A DNA stretch of 64,000 nt from Allofournierella massiliensis. Lineage in GTDB: Bacteria > Bacillota > Clostridia > Oscillospirales > Ruminococcaceae. How positions within the stretch are numbered: the stretch's first letter is position 1; every line of letters starts with the position of its first letter. Where the stretch lies: contig NZ_SLUM01000005.1 of assembly GCF_004345265.1 (NCBI RefSeq), positions 89,536-153,535 of the forward strand, written 5' to 3'. Positions 25,711-34,327 of the stretch are shown one piece after another. A model generated the notes under the pieces. That model was not told where the DNA came from, did no database searches, and saw nothing but the letters and a program-made list of their open reading frames with translations. Both the position numbers and the translations under genes were made by a program.

Positions 25711-27215
25711 GCCTTATGCCCTCCAATCTGCGCATTGCGGTCTTTCGCGGTTGCACCTTCTTCAAGATTCATTGCCTTGAGGATGGCGTTCTTTCCATAC
25801 TTCTTTTTGATTGCAAGCGTGGCGGCTTGTATTTTCCGCTCACGCTCCAAGGCGGCATTCACAGCTTTCTGTTTTTCCTCTTCGGCGGCATAGTCGGTAA
25901 AGAGGTCGAGCTGGACAGCACCGTCGTTTTTCTTCGGCGCATCGGCTTCCGGCAGGACATGATTTGCCACAACATACATACGGCGGACAAGCAGATTCTT
26001 GTCCACGATCCGGTCAAACAGCTCTGACACGGCACACATTATTTTGCGGGTAGAGGATGTGTGACCGTCGAGGTTGATAGACCCGTGCGCCTGTTTGGGA
26101 ATCTCCCGCCCGTAGGGGTCTTTCTCCACCGCACCGTGATACTTTGCCCGTCGTGCCGGATCGGTCAGGTTCTCAATGTCGTAGCCAACCGTGAGAACCA
26201 TCTGATCGGTGACAAGTCCCTTGTCCACCAAGTCCAGCACAAGCAAGTCTGTCATTTCCCGGACAACCAGCCTTGCTTTCTCCGGCTCGTATGGGCAGTG
26301 CAATACCTGACCGGAGCTGAGGCTGTTGGAGCTGGGACGGTATGCCTTGATTGCCTCAATGGTCGTAGGCTCCCAGCCCCACGCATGATCAATGAGTAGT
26401 TCCGTATTCTTTCCGAACAGCTTATAAAGCAAGTCCTCGTTCCGCTCTGAACAGAGGGCAACATCACCCATGGTGAACATCCCATTCTGCTCAAGTTTCT
26501 TGGCAATACCTCGACCCACGCGCCAGAAATCCGTGAGAGGCTGGTGCGCCCAAAGCTCACGCCGGAACTTCATTTCATCCAGTTCGGCTATTCGGACGCC
26601 GTTTTTGTCGGCGGGGATGTGTTTCGCCACAATGTCCATTGCCACCTTGCAGAGAAAGAGGTTCGTGCCGATTCCTGCGGTTGCCGTAATGCCGGTTGTC
26701 TCAAGCACATCGAGGATGATCTTCATGGCAAGATCATGGGCGGAGAGCTTGTAGGTATTCAGGTAGTCCGTCACATCCATGAACACCTCGTCGATGGAGT
26801 AGACAACGATGTCCTCCGGCGCAATGTACTTGAGGTAGACCTGATAGATGCGGGTACTGTACTCCATGTAATACGCCATCCGGGGCGGCGCGATGATGAA
26901 GTCAATCGCCAAAGACGGATCTGCTTGTAGCTCAGAGAAGAAGTGTGATGTGCCGTCCAGCCTGTGTCCCGGCGCATCGTGCTGCCGTCCGGCATTCGCT
27001 TCCTTCACACGCTGCTTGACCTCGAATAGCCGTCCCCGCCCAGAGATGCCGTAGCTTTTGAGGGAGGGTGTAACAGCAAGGCAGATAGTCTTATCCGTCC
27101 GGCTTTCATCCGCGACAACAAGGTTTGTGTCCAGAGGATCTAAGCCGCGCTCCCTGCACTCCACGGAGGCATAGAAGGATTTCAGGTCGATTGCGATGTA
27201 AGTGTGTTGTTTCAC
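25707..27215 (-). CDS. Y-family DNA polymerase (UmuC/DinB-like)
   Basis: 502 residues, GTG start with GGAGG 8 bases upstream. The catalytic core has YIAIDLKSFYASVECRERGL (first metal-binding Asp) and VYSIDEVFMDVT (SIDE motif, second acidic pair). Little-finger and C-terminal segments follow, with a basic tail (AALERERKIQAATLAIKKKY). It is an error-prone translesion polymerase of the kind plasmids and conjugative elements carry together with YolD. Length is somewhat above chromosomal DinB because of the C-terminal extension. Confidence 0.9.
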   Translation of the reverse strand: MKQHTYIAIDLKSFYASVECRERGLDPLDTNLVVADESRTDKTICLAVTPSLKSYGISGRGRLFEVKQRVKEANAGRQHDAPGHRLDGTSHFFSELQADPSLAIDFIIAPPRMAYYMEYSTRIYQVYLKYIAPEDIVVYSIDEVFMDVTDYLNTYKLSAHDLAMKIILDVLETTGITATAGIGTNLFLCKVAMDIVAKHIPADKNGVRIAELDEMKFRRELWAHQPLTDFWRVGRGIAKKLEQNGMFTMGDVALCSERNEDLLYKLFGKNTELLIDHAWGWEPTTIEAIKAYRPSSNSLSSGQVLHCPYEPEKARLVVREMTDLLVLDLVDKGLVTDQMVLTVGYDIENLTDPARRAKYHGAVEKDPYGREIPKQAHGSINLDGHTSSTRKIMCAVSELFDRIVDKNLLVRRMYVVANHVLPEADAPKKNDGAVQLDLFTDYAAEEEKQKAVNAALERERKIQAATLAIKKKYGKNAILKAMNLEEGATAKDRNAQIGGHKA

Positions 27216-27237
27216 CTTCTTTGCCTCCGCTTTCTTC

Positions 27238-28770
27238 TTAGATCAGCCCTAATGACATTTCATTGGAGCTTTTAATGTTGAATACGATACGCCATTCAAT
27301 ATCACCCTCCACCGGCTCAAAGTGTAGAGAGGAACAAACTGCATGAAGTTTTTCTTTTGAGCTGTCTCCACACACGATTGCGATTGGACCGTCCGCTCCG
27401 CCGATAATGCCGATACAAGCAATATCGTTTCGTGCCTCTGGTGCATAGCGGTCAGAGCATGGCGCAATTTCCAAAGGCTTGTCCCCCTCAGCGCAATCAC
27501 AGATCGTAACATCGCTGTCAGGTTCAGGAGAAAGTGTATAGCTCATAGCAGTAAAATGCGTAGGATAAAACCAGCGGTCAGAACCGTAACGCTTTTCGGA
27601 AATTGTCTGCTGCTCTAATTCCTGTACAGTCAATGTGTATTTTTTTCCACTGACCGGATGGAGGAAAGAAAACGAATCACCGGGAGCGTGTGCCTTGAAA
27701 TGTGGTCCCGGGACACGACACGACTGCTGCTCCATTGTAAGGGAGAGGGCTTTTATTTCAGGACGGCGTTTGCTTGTCCACGGAAAAGCTGCCCGAAAAA
27801 TCATCCATCCATAGGATGTATCCAAATCATAGTGTTCCAATGCCCACTTTGCTTCCGCTTCATTGATCACCCCGTCTGGCAAACATGGATTAAAGACCAC
27901 GGAACAGCCGTGGGAGGTCAGCATTGTTTTCCCGTTCAATTCCAAACGAGGAATAAAGTCAAGGCAAAGTGGATTGTCTAAATCTATCTGCATTTGCTGC
28001 TCCTGCGTGAAGTATTCGCAGGAGTCGTTTTCGGGGTGTAAATCCCATTTAGTTATGAACTTGCGAATGTCTTCTTCCGGGGTACGCATACAAAAGTCCA
28101 TGACGAGTCCCTTGCTGCAAGAATACGCCGCAGGAATAACCCAATGATGCCTCGCCCAGTCAAATTGCTTATTCAACCGGATTTCCGTTCCGGCATGGTC
28201 TTTTCCCGAATGTCCCCAGAAGTTTCCCTCAAAGTAGACCTTCCACTCAGGCATGGTCGGTTCTGCTTCTGGGTTCATATCAACATCATAATAGTCCTCG
28301 GTGTACTTGATCTTACTATAATCAAAAGATGCTTGCAGCTTTTTGATGTATACCCACGGCTGTTCCATAGGCGTCAATTTCATTTTCTCAGCAAGCTCTG
28401 ATAGCGTTCTTTGCTGATCCTGCGTTGGAGGGTTGTCCTGCAAAAAGGCTTCAAACTGGGCTTTATCCCACATCCACGCCTGTTCCAGCGCTGCCGAATC
28501 ACTGCAAGCAAGGAGCAACCTCAGAAAGTCTTCAAAATCGTTTGCCAGCGGATGAACAAAATCCGGAGCCGAGTTCATGGGACTGACGGAAAATACCATA
28601 CCGCCAAAGTCTCGAACAAAGCAGAAGTGGATGCCGTCCACACCCGCCCAGCCAAAAATAGATGCACCTTTTGGCGTGCAAAAGTATGGGTTGTTATCTT
28701 CACGACGCTCCACCCCTACGGGCGAAAGGTCAATACCACTTCGCAAAAATTTCTGAAACACTTTATCCAT
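27238..28770 (-). CDS. Unknown protein ending in an IGIIGGADGP motif
   Basis: 510 residues. ATG lies 5 bases past the stop of the macro-domain gene, with AGGAG further upstream. I do not recognise the main body; it is rich in Trp, Phe and Tyr, with the segment NPYFCTPKGASIFGWAGVDG near the start. At about residue 453 it has IGIIGGADGPIAIVCG, a motif known from Na+-translocating decarboxylase beta subunits and from short C-terminal extensions of many unrelated clostridial proteins. There are no transmembrane segments, so a decarboxylase role should not be inferred. Confidence 0.55.
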   Translation of the reverse strand: MDKVFQKFLRSGIDLSPVGVERREDNNPYFCTPKGASIFGWAGVDGIHFCFVRDFGGMVFSVSPMNSAPDFVHPLANDFEDFLRLLLACSDSAALEQAWMWDKAQFEAFLQDNPPTQDQQRTLSELAEKMKLTPMEQPWVYIKKLQASFDYSKIKYTEDYYDVDMNPEAEPTMPEWKVYFEGNFWGHSGKDHAGTEIRLNKQFDWARHHWVIPAAYSCSKGLVMDFCMRTPEEDIRKFITKWDLHPENDSCEYFTQEQQMQIDLDNPLCLDFIPRLELNGKTMLTSHGCSVVFNPCLPDGVINEAEAKWALEHYDLDTSYGWMIFRAAFPWTSKRRPEIKALSLTMEQQSCRVPGPHFKAHAPGDSFSFLHPVSGKKYTLTVQELEQQTISEKRYGSDRWFYPTHFTAMSYTLSPEPDSDVTICDCAEGDKPLEIAPCSDRYAPEARNDIACIGIIGGADGPIAIVCGDSSKEKLHAVCSSLHFEPVEGDIEWRIVFNIKSSNEMSLGLI

Positions 28771-28775
28771 AGACC

Positions 28776-29819
28776 TTATGCTCCTATTAAACTTTGGTCG
28801 AAGGCAAACAGAGCCTCGTTGATCTCAAAGACATTATAGTTCCCATGCTCCACGAAATACTCCACGATGATGTCAAACTTGTTGGAGTGGGAGAGCGCAA
28901 AGCCAGCCTTCATGAGCATATCCTTCATTTCAACAAGCGGCAGCTCAAGGGCAATGGCAAACGCAATGACCGTGGGCTTGGAAGGCTTATAAGACTTGTC
29001 CGAGCGGATCTTCGAGAAGAGCTTCCGGTCAATATTCGCCTTCTTATAGCACTGCGCGTCCGTCATGCCGCGCTCATCAATCTTTCGCAGAAGCATCTCG
29101 GAAAAACTCTCGTCGATCTGTCCCAGCGCGTCATCAAGGGTTGCCGCCTTTTTGGGGGCAGCCGCCGCAGAGACGGGAGGCATGAGCTGTTCGATTGCCT
29201 CTTCACAAACGGATGCCTCGCAAGGCATGGGTTCTTCCATCCGGAAGGCGTTCATCCTGCGCAGACGCTCGGAACGATTATCAGTATGCTCGTCCACATA
29301 GCGGTCATCTATGTACGCTGCAATATCGGCAAACAGCTTGCCGCTGATCTGATAGGCTTTGCGGTCAAAAATGACGATGTACACCGTCATTTCGTTTTCG
29401 AGAAGGAAACTGCTAATGGTGTCAATCGCCACTTTGAGAGCCTGATCCTTCGGGTAGCCGAAAATGCCGGAGGAAATCAGAGGGAACGCAACCGATTCGC
29501 AGCCGTATTCTTTCGCCAGCATGAGCGAAGTCCGATAGCATGAGATCAGCCGTTCGCGCTCACCATGCCGCCCGTCATACCAGCGCGGACCGACAGCATG
29601 AATGACATATTTGCAGGGCAGCTTATAGCCCTTCGTGATTTTTGCGCTCCCGGTTTTGCAGCCGTGGAGCGTTTCACATTCCACCAGCAGCTCCGGTCCT
29701 GCGGCACGATGAATGCAGCCGTCCACACCGCCGCCACCCAGCAGCGACTCGTTGGCAGCGTTGACGATGGCGTCCACCTTCATTTTTGTGATGTCATTTC
29801 TGACAATTTGAAGCGGCAT
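28776..29819 (-). CDS. Macro-domain protein fused to a C-terminal helical/HTH-like domain
   Basis: 347 residues; GGAGG 8 bases before the ATG. Residues 1-165 are a macro domain ([20 protein letters not shown], later [19 protein letters not shown]), the fold that binds ADP-ribose and removes ADP-ribosyl or acetyl-ADP-ribose groups. Residues about 230-347 contain [20 protein letters not shown], then [19 protein letters not shown], a helical repeat typical of clostridial XRE-like modules. The fusion suggests a DNA- or RNA-associated ADP-ribose reader or eraser. It sits mid-operon between small membrane/flavodoxin genes and DNA repair genes. Confidence 0.85.
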   Translation of the reverse strand: MPLQIVRNDITKMKVDAIVNAANESLLGGGGVDGCIHRAAGPELLVECETLHGCKTGSAKITKGYKLPCKYVIHAVGPRWYDGRHGERERLISCYRTSLMLAKEYGCESVAFPLISSGIFGYPKDQALKVAIDTISSFLLENEMTVYIVIFDRKAYQISGKLFADIAAYIDDRYVDEHTDNRSERLRRMNAFRMEEPMPCEASVCEEAIEQLMPPVSAAAAPKKAATLDDALGQIDESFSEMLLRKIDERGMTDAQCYKKANIDRKLFSKIRSDKSYKPSKPTVIAFAIALELPLVEMKDMLMKAGFALSHSNKFDIIVEYFVEHGNYNVFEINEALFAFDQSLIGA

Positions 29820-29838
29820 TATTCTATCCTCCGTCCTA

Positions 29839-30048
29839 TCAAAGCGGCATCGGTGTCCGGGCGATCAGAATGACCGCCAGAATCGCGCCCACAAATGCCG
29901 CTGCCCCTACGACCGCCAACACCTTTTTGTCGAGCTTCTTCTTCGCTGCCTTGCCAATCAGCGCAGCGCAAGCCATGCAGACAGCCGCAGCAACAAGCGC
30001 AATGCCCAGCGTTTCCCATAGCCAAGAAAGTTCATGTAGGATTTTCAT
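29839..30048 (-). CDS. Small membrane protein with two transmembrane segments
   Basis: 69 residues; AGGAG 11 bases before the ATG. Two hydrophobic stretches ([19 protein letters not shown], and [19 protein letters not shown]) flank a basic loop [10 protein letters not shown]. No family recognised. It ends 20 bases before the macro-domain gene, on the same strand. Confidence 0.55.
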   Translation of the reverse strand: MKILHELSWLWETLGIALVAAAVCMACAALIGKAAKKKLDKKVLAVVGAAAFVGAILAVILIARTPMPL

Positions 30049-30095
30049 GCGATCATCATCTCCTGTTCATTAAACCGGAATTTGACACTTTGTAT

Positions 30096-30368
30096 TTATC
30101 GAGAATACTCTTGAAACCATTTTGCAAAGCGTGATTTATTGAAAATAATGAATTTATATAGTTCTCCATTTTTCATATTAACTGTTGCAATTGGAAAGAC
30201 TATCCACTTCCAAGAGATTTCTTTTATTTCCTGCATCGGCAAAACTAAATTTCTGTATTTTTTGTCAACTGTAAGCTTGTTTGTCTTGTAAGTAAGCGAC
30301 TGACTATCGAGGTACAGACCTCCTCCAAGTATGCCATTGTGACACAAACTGCAAACAAAAGATTTCAT
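30096..30368 (-). CDS. Small PH/GRAM-like protein with N-terminal Cys pair, AT-rich gene
   Basis: 90 residues; GGAGGG 7 bases before the ATG. It starts MKSFVCSLCHNGILGGGLYL (CxxC), then an all-beta stretch (YRNLVLPMQEIKEISWKWIV, ATVNMKNGELYKFIIFN) and a short final helix KSRFAKWFQEYS, a layout like bacterial PH or GRAM domains. The gene is visibly richer in A and T than its neighbours, suggesting separate acquisition. Function unknown. Confidence 0.5.
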   Translation of the reverse strand: MKSFVCSLCHNGILGGGLYLDSQSLTYKTNKLTVDKKYRNLVLPMQEIKEISWKWIVFPIATVNMKNGELYKFIIFNKSRFAKWFQEYSR

Positions 30369-30406
30369 AGAAACATCCCTCCATTAAATCCCGAGTTGTC
30401 TGCCCC

Positions 30407-30886
30407 TTAAAGTCCAAGTCCTTCAACCCACGCCGCAAGCTCCTGATGCCCGACGCTGCCCTTGAAAACCTTGCCGTCCATCAGCTTTGCGCCTTTGCAG
30501 CTCGGCGCAAGGCGTTCGTTCGTCTTGCCAATGTCGCTTCCTCCGGAGGTTGCAAACGGGATGATCGTCTTGCCGGTCAAATCATAGCTCTCAAGGAACG
30601 TATTGATAATCGTCGGCGCGACATACCACCAGATCGGGAAGCCCACAAAGATGGTATCGTAGTCCTTCATGTTGTCCCGCTTGACGGCAATCTCAGGACG
30701 GGAGGCAGGATCGTTCATCTCAATCGTGCTGCGGGCTTTCTTGTCCATCCAGTTCAGGTCAACTTCCGTGTAAGGCACCTTCGGCTCAATCTCAAAGATG
30801 TCCGCGCCGATTGCTTCTGCCAGCGTCTCGGCAACCTTCGCGGTCACGCCGGACGCAGAAAAATATGCTACAAGTTTCTTACTCAT
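30407..30886 (-). CDS. Flavodoxin
   Basis: 159 residues; GAAAGGA upstream of the ATG. MSKKLVAYFSASGVTAKVAE holds the FMN phosphate loop, followed by FVGFPIWWYVAPTIINTFLE and FATSGGSDIGKTNERL, all standard for clostridial flavodoxins. It carries electrons with FMN in the cytoplasm. It is unusual cargo inside a mobile-element operon and follows the AlkZ-like gene by 6 bases. Confidence 0.9.
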   Translation of the reverse strand: MSKKLVAYFSASGVTAKVAETLAEAIGADIFEIEPKVPYTEVDLNWMDKKARSTIEMNDPASRPEIAVKRDNMKDYDTIFVGFPIWWYVAPTIINTFLESYDLTGKTIIPFATSGGSDIGKTNERLAPSCKGAKLMDGKVFKGSVGHQELAAWVEGLGL

Positions 30887-30892
30887 GGTGTT

Positions 30893-31579
30893 TTATCCTT
30901 TCAATATCTTCGTAAGCTGCTGTACAGACGCACCCGGCAGGATGGAGGAAAGATGCTGCATCATGCGCTCTTTGGATTCCTGCGGGTCTCGCTGATATGC
31001 AGATGTGATAAGGTCGTACCCGAAAAGTTCTTCCGGCGTCGCATACTCTGCGACACCCCAGCCATAAGGTCTTCCGTATCTGTCCTGCATATAGACGAAA
31101 TCCGCGATGCAGACATAGCTCTGCATTTGCAGCCGCGTGATGCACGTCTCAAAACCGGTGTTGCCGCCCTTGCGGTAGTTCAGAGCCTCTTTCAGCCGTT
31201 TGGAAAGCATCCTGCCTTCACCGGCTATGGCTTCATATAGCTCCTTGTCCTTGTAGGACGCCAAGCCATCATCCCAACGGGCGTCAAAGTCATAGCCGTC
31301 ACGCCGGAAGTTTGCGAAGTCAGGTATCCACTCCCGGCTCACAAAGCCAGCCTTCTTGTTGAAAAGTTTGCCGTAAAGACATTTGCCGCTCCGCGCAGCC
31401 GGTCCTTTCCATTCCCACGGACCATCTACATCATCCGCAAACCACAACTCCGGCAAACAAAGCTCTTCAACAGAGAAGCCGTGAATCTCATTCCGAAAGA
31501 AGGGCAGAAAGCCGTATTGCTCGACAGCGGCAATCAAACCATCTGCACTATGTAGTTGTCTGGCATATCTCTTTGACAT
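30893..31579 (-). CDS. Conserved protein resembling AlkZ-related proteins
   Basis: 228 residues. ATG overlaps the preceding gene's TAA (TAATG). Sequence FLPFFRNEIHGFSVEELCLP and DVDGPWEWKGPAARSGKCLY resembles a group annotated as AlkZ-related (winged-helix glycosylase-like) proteins, common in gut Clostridia. I cannot see a catalytic motif with certainty. Probable cytoplasmic protein, in the same operon as flavodoxin. Confidence 0.55.
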   Translation of the reverse strand: MSKRYARQLHSADGLIAAVEQYGFLPFFRNEIHGFSVEELCLPELWFADDVDGPWEWKGPAARSGKCLYGKLFNKKAGFVSREWIPDFANFRRDGYDFDARWDDGLASYKDKELYEAIAGEGRMLSKRLKEALNYRKGGNTGFETCITRLQMQSYVCIADFVYMQDRYGRPYGWGVAEYATPEELFGYDLITSAYQRDPQESKERMMQHLSSILPGASVQQLTKILKG

Positions 31580-31887
31580 TACTCCGCCTCTTCAATCACG
31601 CCATAATCAATCAGGATATTCTTCTCCGCATACAGCGGGTAAACAACACCCATCATCTCATACTGATAACGTCTTACGCGGCGATGCTCCTGAACCGGCT
31701 CCGGTGCATACGCAGCGGTTTCGCAGTGCGCATACTCCGGCATTTCCGCAAGATCATCCCGAACGGCACGGATAAGCGCGTCTGCCACATCATCAATGTT
31801 CTTGCCGGTCTCCACGGCAACCAGTTCGTGCTTCCGAACTGCCTTGTCCAGATCACCGGGGGAACGGAACAGTTTGTACTTCATCAT
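31579..31887 (-). CDS. Conserved hypothetical protein
   Basis: 102 residues with AAAGGA upstream of the ATG. MKYKLFRSPGDLDKAVRKHE is followed by a helix (KNIDDVADALIRAVRDDLAE) and a C-terminal segment ending ILIDYGVIEEAE. No family recognised. Stop and start overlap the next gene, so the two are coupled. Confidence 0.55.
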   Translation of the reverse strand: MMKYKLFRSPGDLDKAVRKHELVAVETGKNIDDVADALIRAVRDDLAEMPEYAHCETAAYAPEPVQEHRRVRRYQYEMMGVVYPLYAEKNILIDYGVIEEAE

Positions 31888-31914
31888 GCACGTCCTTTCT
31901 CTCTATCGGTCTGT

Positions 31915-32739
31915 CTATTCTTCCTGAAATCTGTTCTTTAGGGACGCAATCATCGCTTGTGCGGCAATGCTCAGATACAAAACTCCAATTTCATAGATAA
32001 AGTCGCGGTCGATCACGATAAAGTAATCTCTAACGTGTGTAAAAACCAGTTCCAGCAAGTCCCTGTACAGTGGATCATCAAAGGGCTTGAACCGTGCAAA
32101 CTTGCTTTTGGCAGCATCCCATGTCATAGACGCCTCGCCCTCATCACTGGTCATCGCCTCGCAGAGAATCATGCTGACGCCCATTTTCCCGTTGCCGGTC
32201 AGGAGCTCTCCTTCGTAATAGCTGAGAAGGTCTTTCTTGCGTCGGAGCGGAACTACGTCGCAGTTGTCATCCAGCTCAAATGCAATCAGCTCCGCCGCGA
32301 GTTCCCGCCAGACCGCATATCCGGCGTTAATGGTTCCGTCCTCTTCGCGGCTGATGGTATCGTCCATGCAGTATCGTTCATAGAAGTTGTCTCCGCCAAG
32401 CTCGTTGCGGGTGCAGAAGATATGCGCCAGCTCATGCAGAAGAATGTGCTTCAACTCTGCCGGATGACGCGCTATGTCTGTGCGCAGAAGGATTCCGTCC
32501 GCGCCGTCTCCTGTGCCGACGAATGCAGAGGCGTGAAAGTCAAAATAGCCGTCCTCTGTATATCGGTCTTCCAGCCGGTCAGGAAAATACTGCTTGCAGA
32601 ACTGCTCAAAGACTTCCTGCTGGTTTTCCGTCTGAAAGCAGCGCAGTACAAGGTTGTCCTCACTGAACTCTGCCCCCAAGCGTTCGTTAAAGATGGAAGC
32701 GGCATAGAAAAGGGCTTCTTTATAGTCGTTGTTGTTCAT
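31915..32739 (-). CDS. Zinc metallopeptidase-like protein (HELAH)
   Basis: 274 residues. HILLHELAHIFCTRNE at about residue 100 gives the HExxH zinc motif, with a candidate third ligand in the helix RELAAELIAFELDDN. N-terminal residues 1-90 and the C-terminal helical half are unassigned. It lies 24 bases behind the ImmA/IrrE-type gene. Related proteins cleave repressors or partner toxins in mobile elements; its substrate is unknown. Confidence 0.7.
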   Translation of the reverse strand: MNNNDYKEALFYAASIFNERLGAEFSEDNLVLRCFQTENQQEVFEQFCKQYFPDRLEDRYTEDGYFDFHASAFVGTGDGADGILLRTDIARHPAELKHILLHELAHIFCTRNELGGDNFYERYCMDDTISREEDGTINAGYAVWRELAAELIAFELDDNCDVVPLRRKKDLLSYYEGELLTGNGKMGVSMILCEAMTSDEGEASMTWDAAKSKFARFKPFDDPLYRDLLELVFTHVRDYFIVIDRDFIYEIGVLYLSIAAQAMIASLKNRFQEE

Positions 32740-32763
32740 CTAATTGCTATCCTTCATCCTCAT

Positions 32764-33300
32764 TCAGCCCTCCGGTCTGACATTTTTCAGAAAGTCAGAG
32801 TGCGGTACATAAGGCAAGTTGAGCTGCCAGCCCATGCGGTTCAGTTCGTTGAGCTTGATCAGCATCAGGTTGATGTTTGTTCCCATTGCAGCCGAGAGCT
32901 GCACCACATCGTAGTCCTGCTTCATCAGGTCAATCAGCTCATCATCATCAATGATCAGGTGTGAGGCAAACGCATTCGCCTCATATTCGTGTTTTGTGCG
33001 CATATCGAACAGCACGAACTCCGGGAGCGGTTCGTTTCCTTTGGCAAGATCACGGTGAAAGGTATCATGCCCGATCTCGTGACCGCAAACCATTTGCATG
33101 ATCAGATACTCCATGTTGGAGTTCAGAAGAATATGCCGCTCTTTATGGCGGTAGGTGTACATTCCGAGCAGATCGTTCAGATTGTCAAGAAAATGGAGAT
33201 GAATGCCCAGCTCACGGGCAATCTTCAAGGTATCTCTTGTTCCACAGCTTTTGACAATGCTGTTCGCCTTTTTGTATATTTCCTCGGAGCGAATTATCAC
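32764..33300 (-). CDS. ImmA/IrrE-family metallopeptidase
   Basis: 178 residues, GTG start after GAAGG. MVCGHEIGHDTFHRDLAKG carries HExxH, and TKHEYEANAFASHLIIDDDE is the ExxAN segment that gives the third zinc ligand. The pattern and size match ImmA, which cleaves the cI-like repressor ImmR to release element genes in ICEBs1. The neighbouring upstream gene is exactly such a repressor, so regulated cleavage of it is the likely role. Confidence 0.9.
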   Translation of the reverse strand: MIIRSEEIYKKANSIVKSCGTRDTLKIARELGIHLHFLDNLNDLLGMYTYRHKERHILLNSNMEYLIMQMVCGHEIGHDTFHRDLAKGNEPLPEFVLFDMRTKHEYEANAFASHLIIDDDELIDLMKQDYDVVQLSAAMGTNINLMLIKLNELNRMGWQLNLPYVPHSDFLKNVRPEG

Positions 33301-33368
33301 GGGACCTTCACCCCTTTCATGTTGAAAACAGTCAAAGTAAATCCGTCAAGAAACCGAGACGTAGACAG

Positions 33369-33797
33369 TTATTCCTCTGCGTCCGTACCGGTCTTCTTGT
33401 ATTTCTTCGGCGTGTATTTCTCAACATTCCGGGCTTTGGATTCCCAATATATATCCTGCAACGCCTTCATCACCGCATCCTTGTCCTGCTCGGACAGCGT
33501 ACCGCCCGCAAACAAACCGGACATCCCTTCAATCAGGTCCTTTGCCTGTTTCATGCCACGGGAGCCGTACTGCTCGGATGCCTGAACCACAAACTCTTCG
33601 TCCTCGGTCAGCAGATAGTTCACATCCACCTTGAAGTATTCCGCGATTTTTCTGTAAGCGTCTTTGGTGCGGGGAAAGGAAATGCCGTTCTCGTACCGGG
33701 TAATCATACGCCTGTTGATCCCCAGTGCATCGGCTACTTCCTGCTGGGTCAGCTTCCGCTTCTCCCGTTCAGCCTTGAATTTCTCTCCAAACGTCAT
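33369..33797 (-). CDS. cI-like XRE repressor (ImmR-type)
   Basis: 142 residues from the ATG at 33797, 11 bases after AGGAG; an in-frame GTG at 33809 is fused to the ribosome site. HTH at residues 5-60: REKRKLTQQEVADALGINRR, then MITRYENGISFPR. The C-terminal half (QAKDLIEGMSGLFAGGTLSE) is helical. First gene of the long minus-strand operon leading to the relaxase; its promoter (33936-33908) overlaps operator-like repeats. Predicted to hold the element quiescent until inactivated by the downstream peptidase. Confidence 0.9.
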   Translation of the reverse strand: MTFGEKFKAEREKRKLTQQEVADALGINRRMITRYENGISFPRTKDAYRKIAEYFKVDVNYLLTEDEEFVVQASEQYGSRGMKQAKDLIEGMSGLFAGGTLSEQDKDAVMKALQDIYWESKARNVEKYTPKKYKKTGTDAEE

Positions 33798-33852
33798 TTT
33801 GGTAATCACTCCTGTTCACAAAAAGTTTGCGACATCAAATTGCGCAAGTCTA

Positions 33853-33881
33853 TTGACAAAGGCACTTGAAGTGCGTATAAT
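33853..33881 (+). promoter_or_regulatory. Consensus promoter with palindromic operator, plus strand
   Basis: TTGACA (33853-33858), 17-bp spacer, TATAAT (33876-33881): a perfect consensus. The spacer holds the palindrome GCACTTGAAGTGC (33862-33874), a good binding site for the adjacent repressor. It would drive the plus-strand genes from 34067 on. Confidence 0.85.
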
Positions 33882-33896
33882 AATGACTGAGCAATC

Positions 33897-33952
33897 CAAC
33901 TACTCATAGTATATCCTGAATTGCTCATCCTGTCAAGGGGTATGAGTAGTTG
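33897..33952. repeat. 12-bp inverted repeat spanning the control region
   Basis: CAACTACTCATA (33897-33908) and TATGAGTAGTTG (33941-33952), perfect inverted copies 32 bases apart. They flank the minus-strand promoter and lie just downstream of the plus-strand start point. They could be paired operators or a hairpin in the plus-strand leader. Confidence 0.75.
33908..33936 (-). promoter_or_regulatory. Promoter for the cI-like repressor operon, minus strand
   Basis: On the minus strand TTGACA (33936-33931), 17-bp spacer, TATACT (33913-33908). Predicted start is near 33901, only about 13 bases from the predicted plus-strand start, so the two promoters face each other. Confidence 0.8.
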
Positions 33953-34066
33953 TACACGAAAAAGTTACATCTTTTGAGCAGTTCAAATGGACAGGCATTT
34001 ATGCTGCCGAAGATCATCCGTACCGGCATACACCGGTATGAGGGAACAGGAGTGAGAAAAACAGAA

Positions 34067-34327
34067 ATGGCTACACAGTACAGAAAAGCATACGTCCCGG
34101 TTACGCTGGATGTGGACAAGGAGGGGGCAATCCTCCCTCGCCTTATCTGGTGGGACAACGGTGTAATCTTTCAAATCGACCAGATTCTATACAAATGCCG
34201 CGCCACATCCAAAAAGGTTGGGGGCGGAGGCATCCGTTACACAGTTCAGATTCGCGGAAAGGAGTCATTTCTTTTCCACGAAGGAGACAAGTGGTTCGTC
34301 GAAGCAAAGGAGGACAACTGCTCATGA
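34067..34327 (+). CDS. Small conserved protein upstream of the ImmA-like gene
   Basis: 86 residues from the ATG at 34067; AGGAG is 14 bases upstream, a long spacing, and no better start is visible. Sequence RKAYVPVTLDVDKEGAILPR and IWWDNGVIFQIDQILYKCRA suggests a small beta-barrel. Its end overlaps the next start (ATGA). Family not recognised; conserved-looking and probably first product from the strong promoter at 33853. Confidence 0.6.
   Translation: MATQYRKAYVPVTLDVDKEGAILPRLIWWDNGVIFQIDQILYKCRATSKKVGGGGIRYTVQIRGKESFLFHEGDKWFVEAKEDNCS

Noticed and set aside
27238..28770. Na+-translocating decarboxylase beta subunit
   Set aside because: Only the short IGIIGGADGP motif is present; the protein is soluble and lacks the membrane helices of that enzyme.
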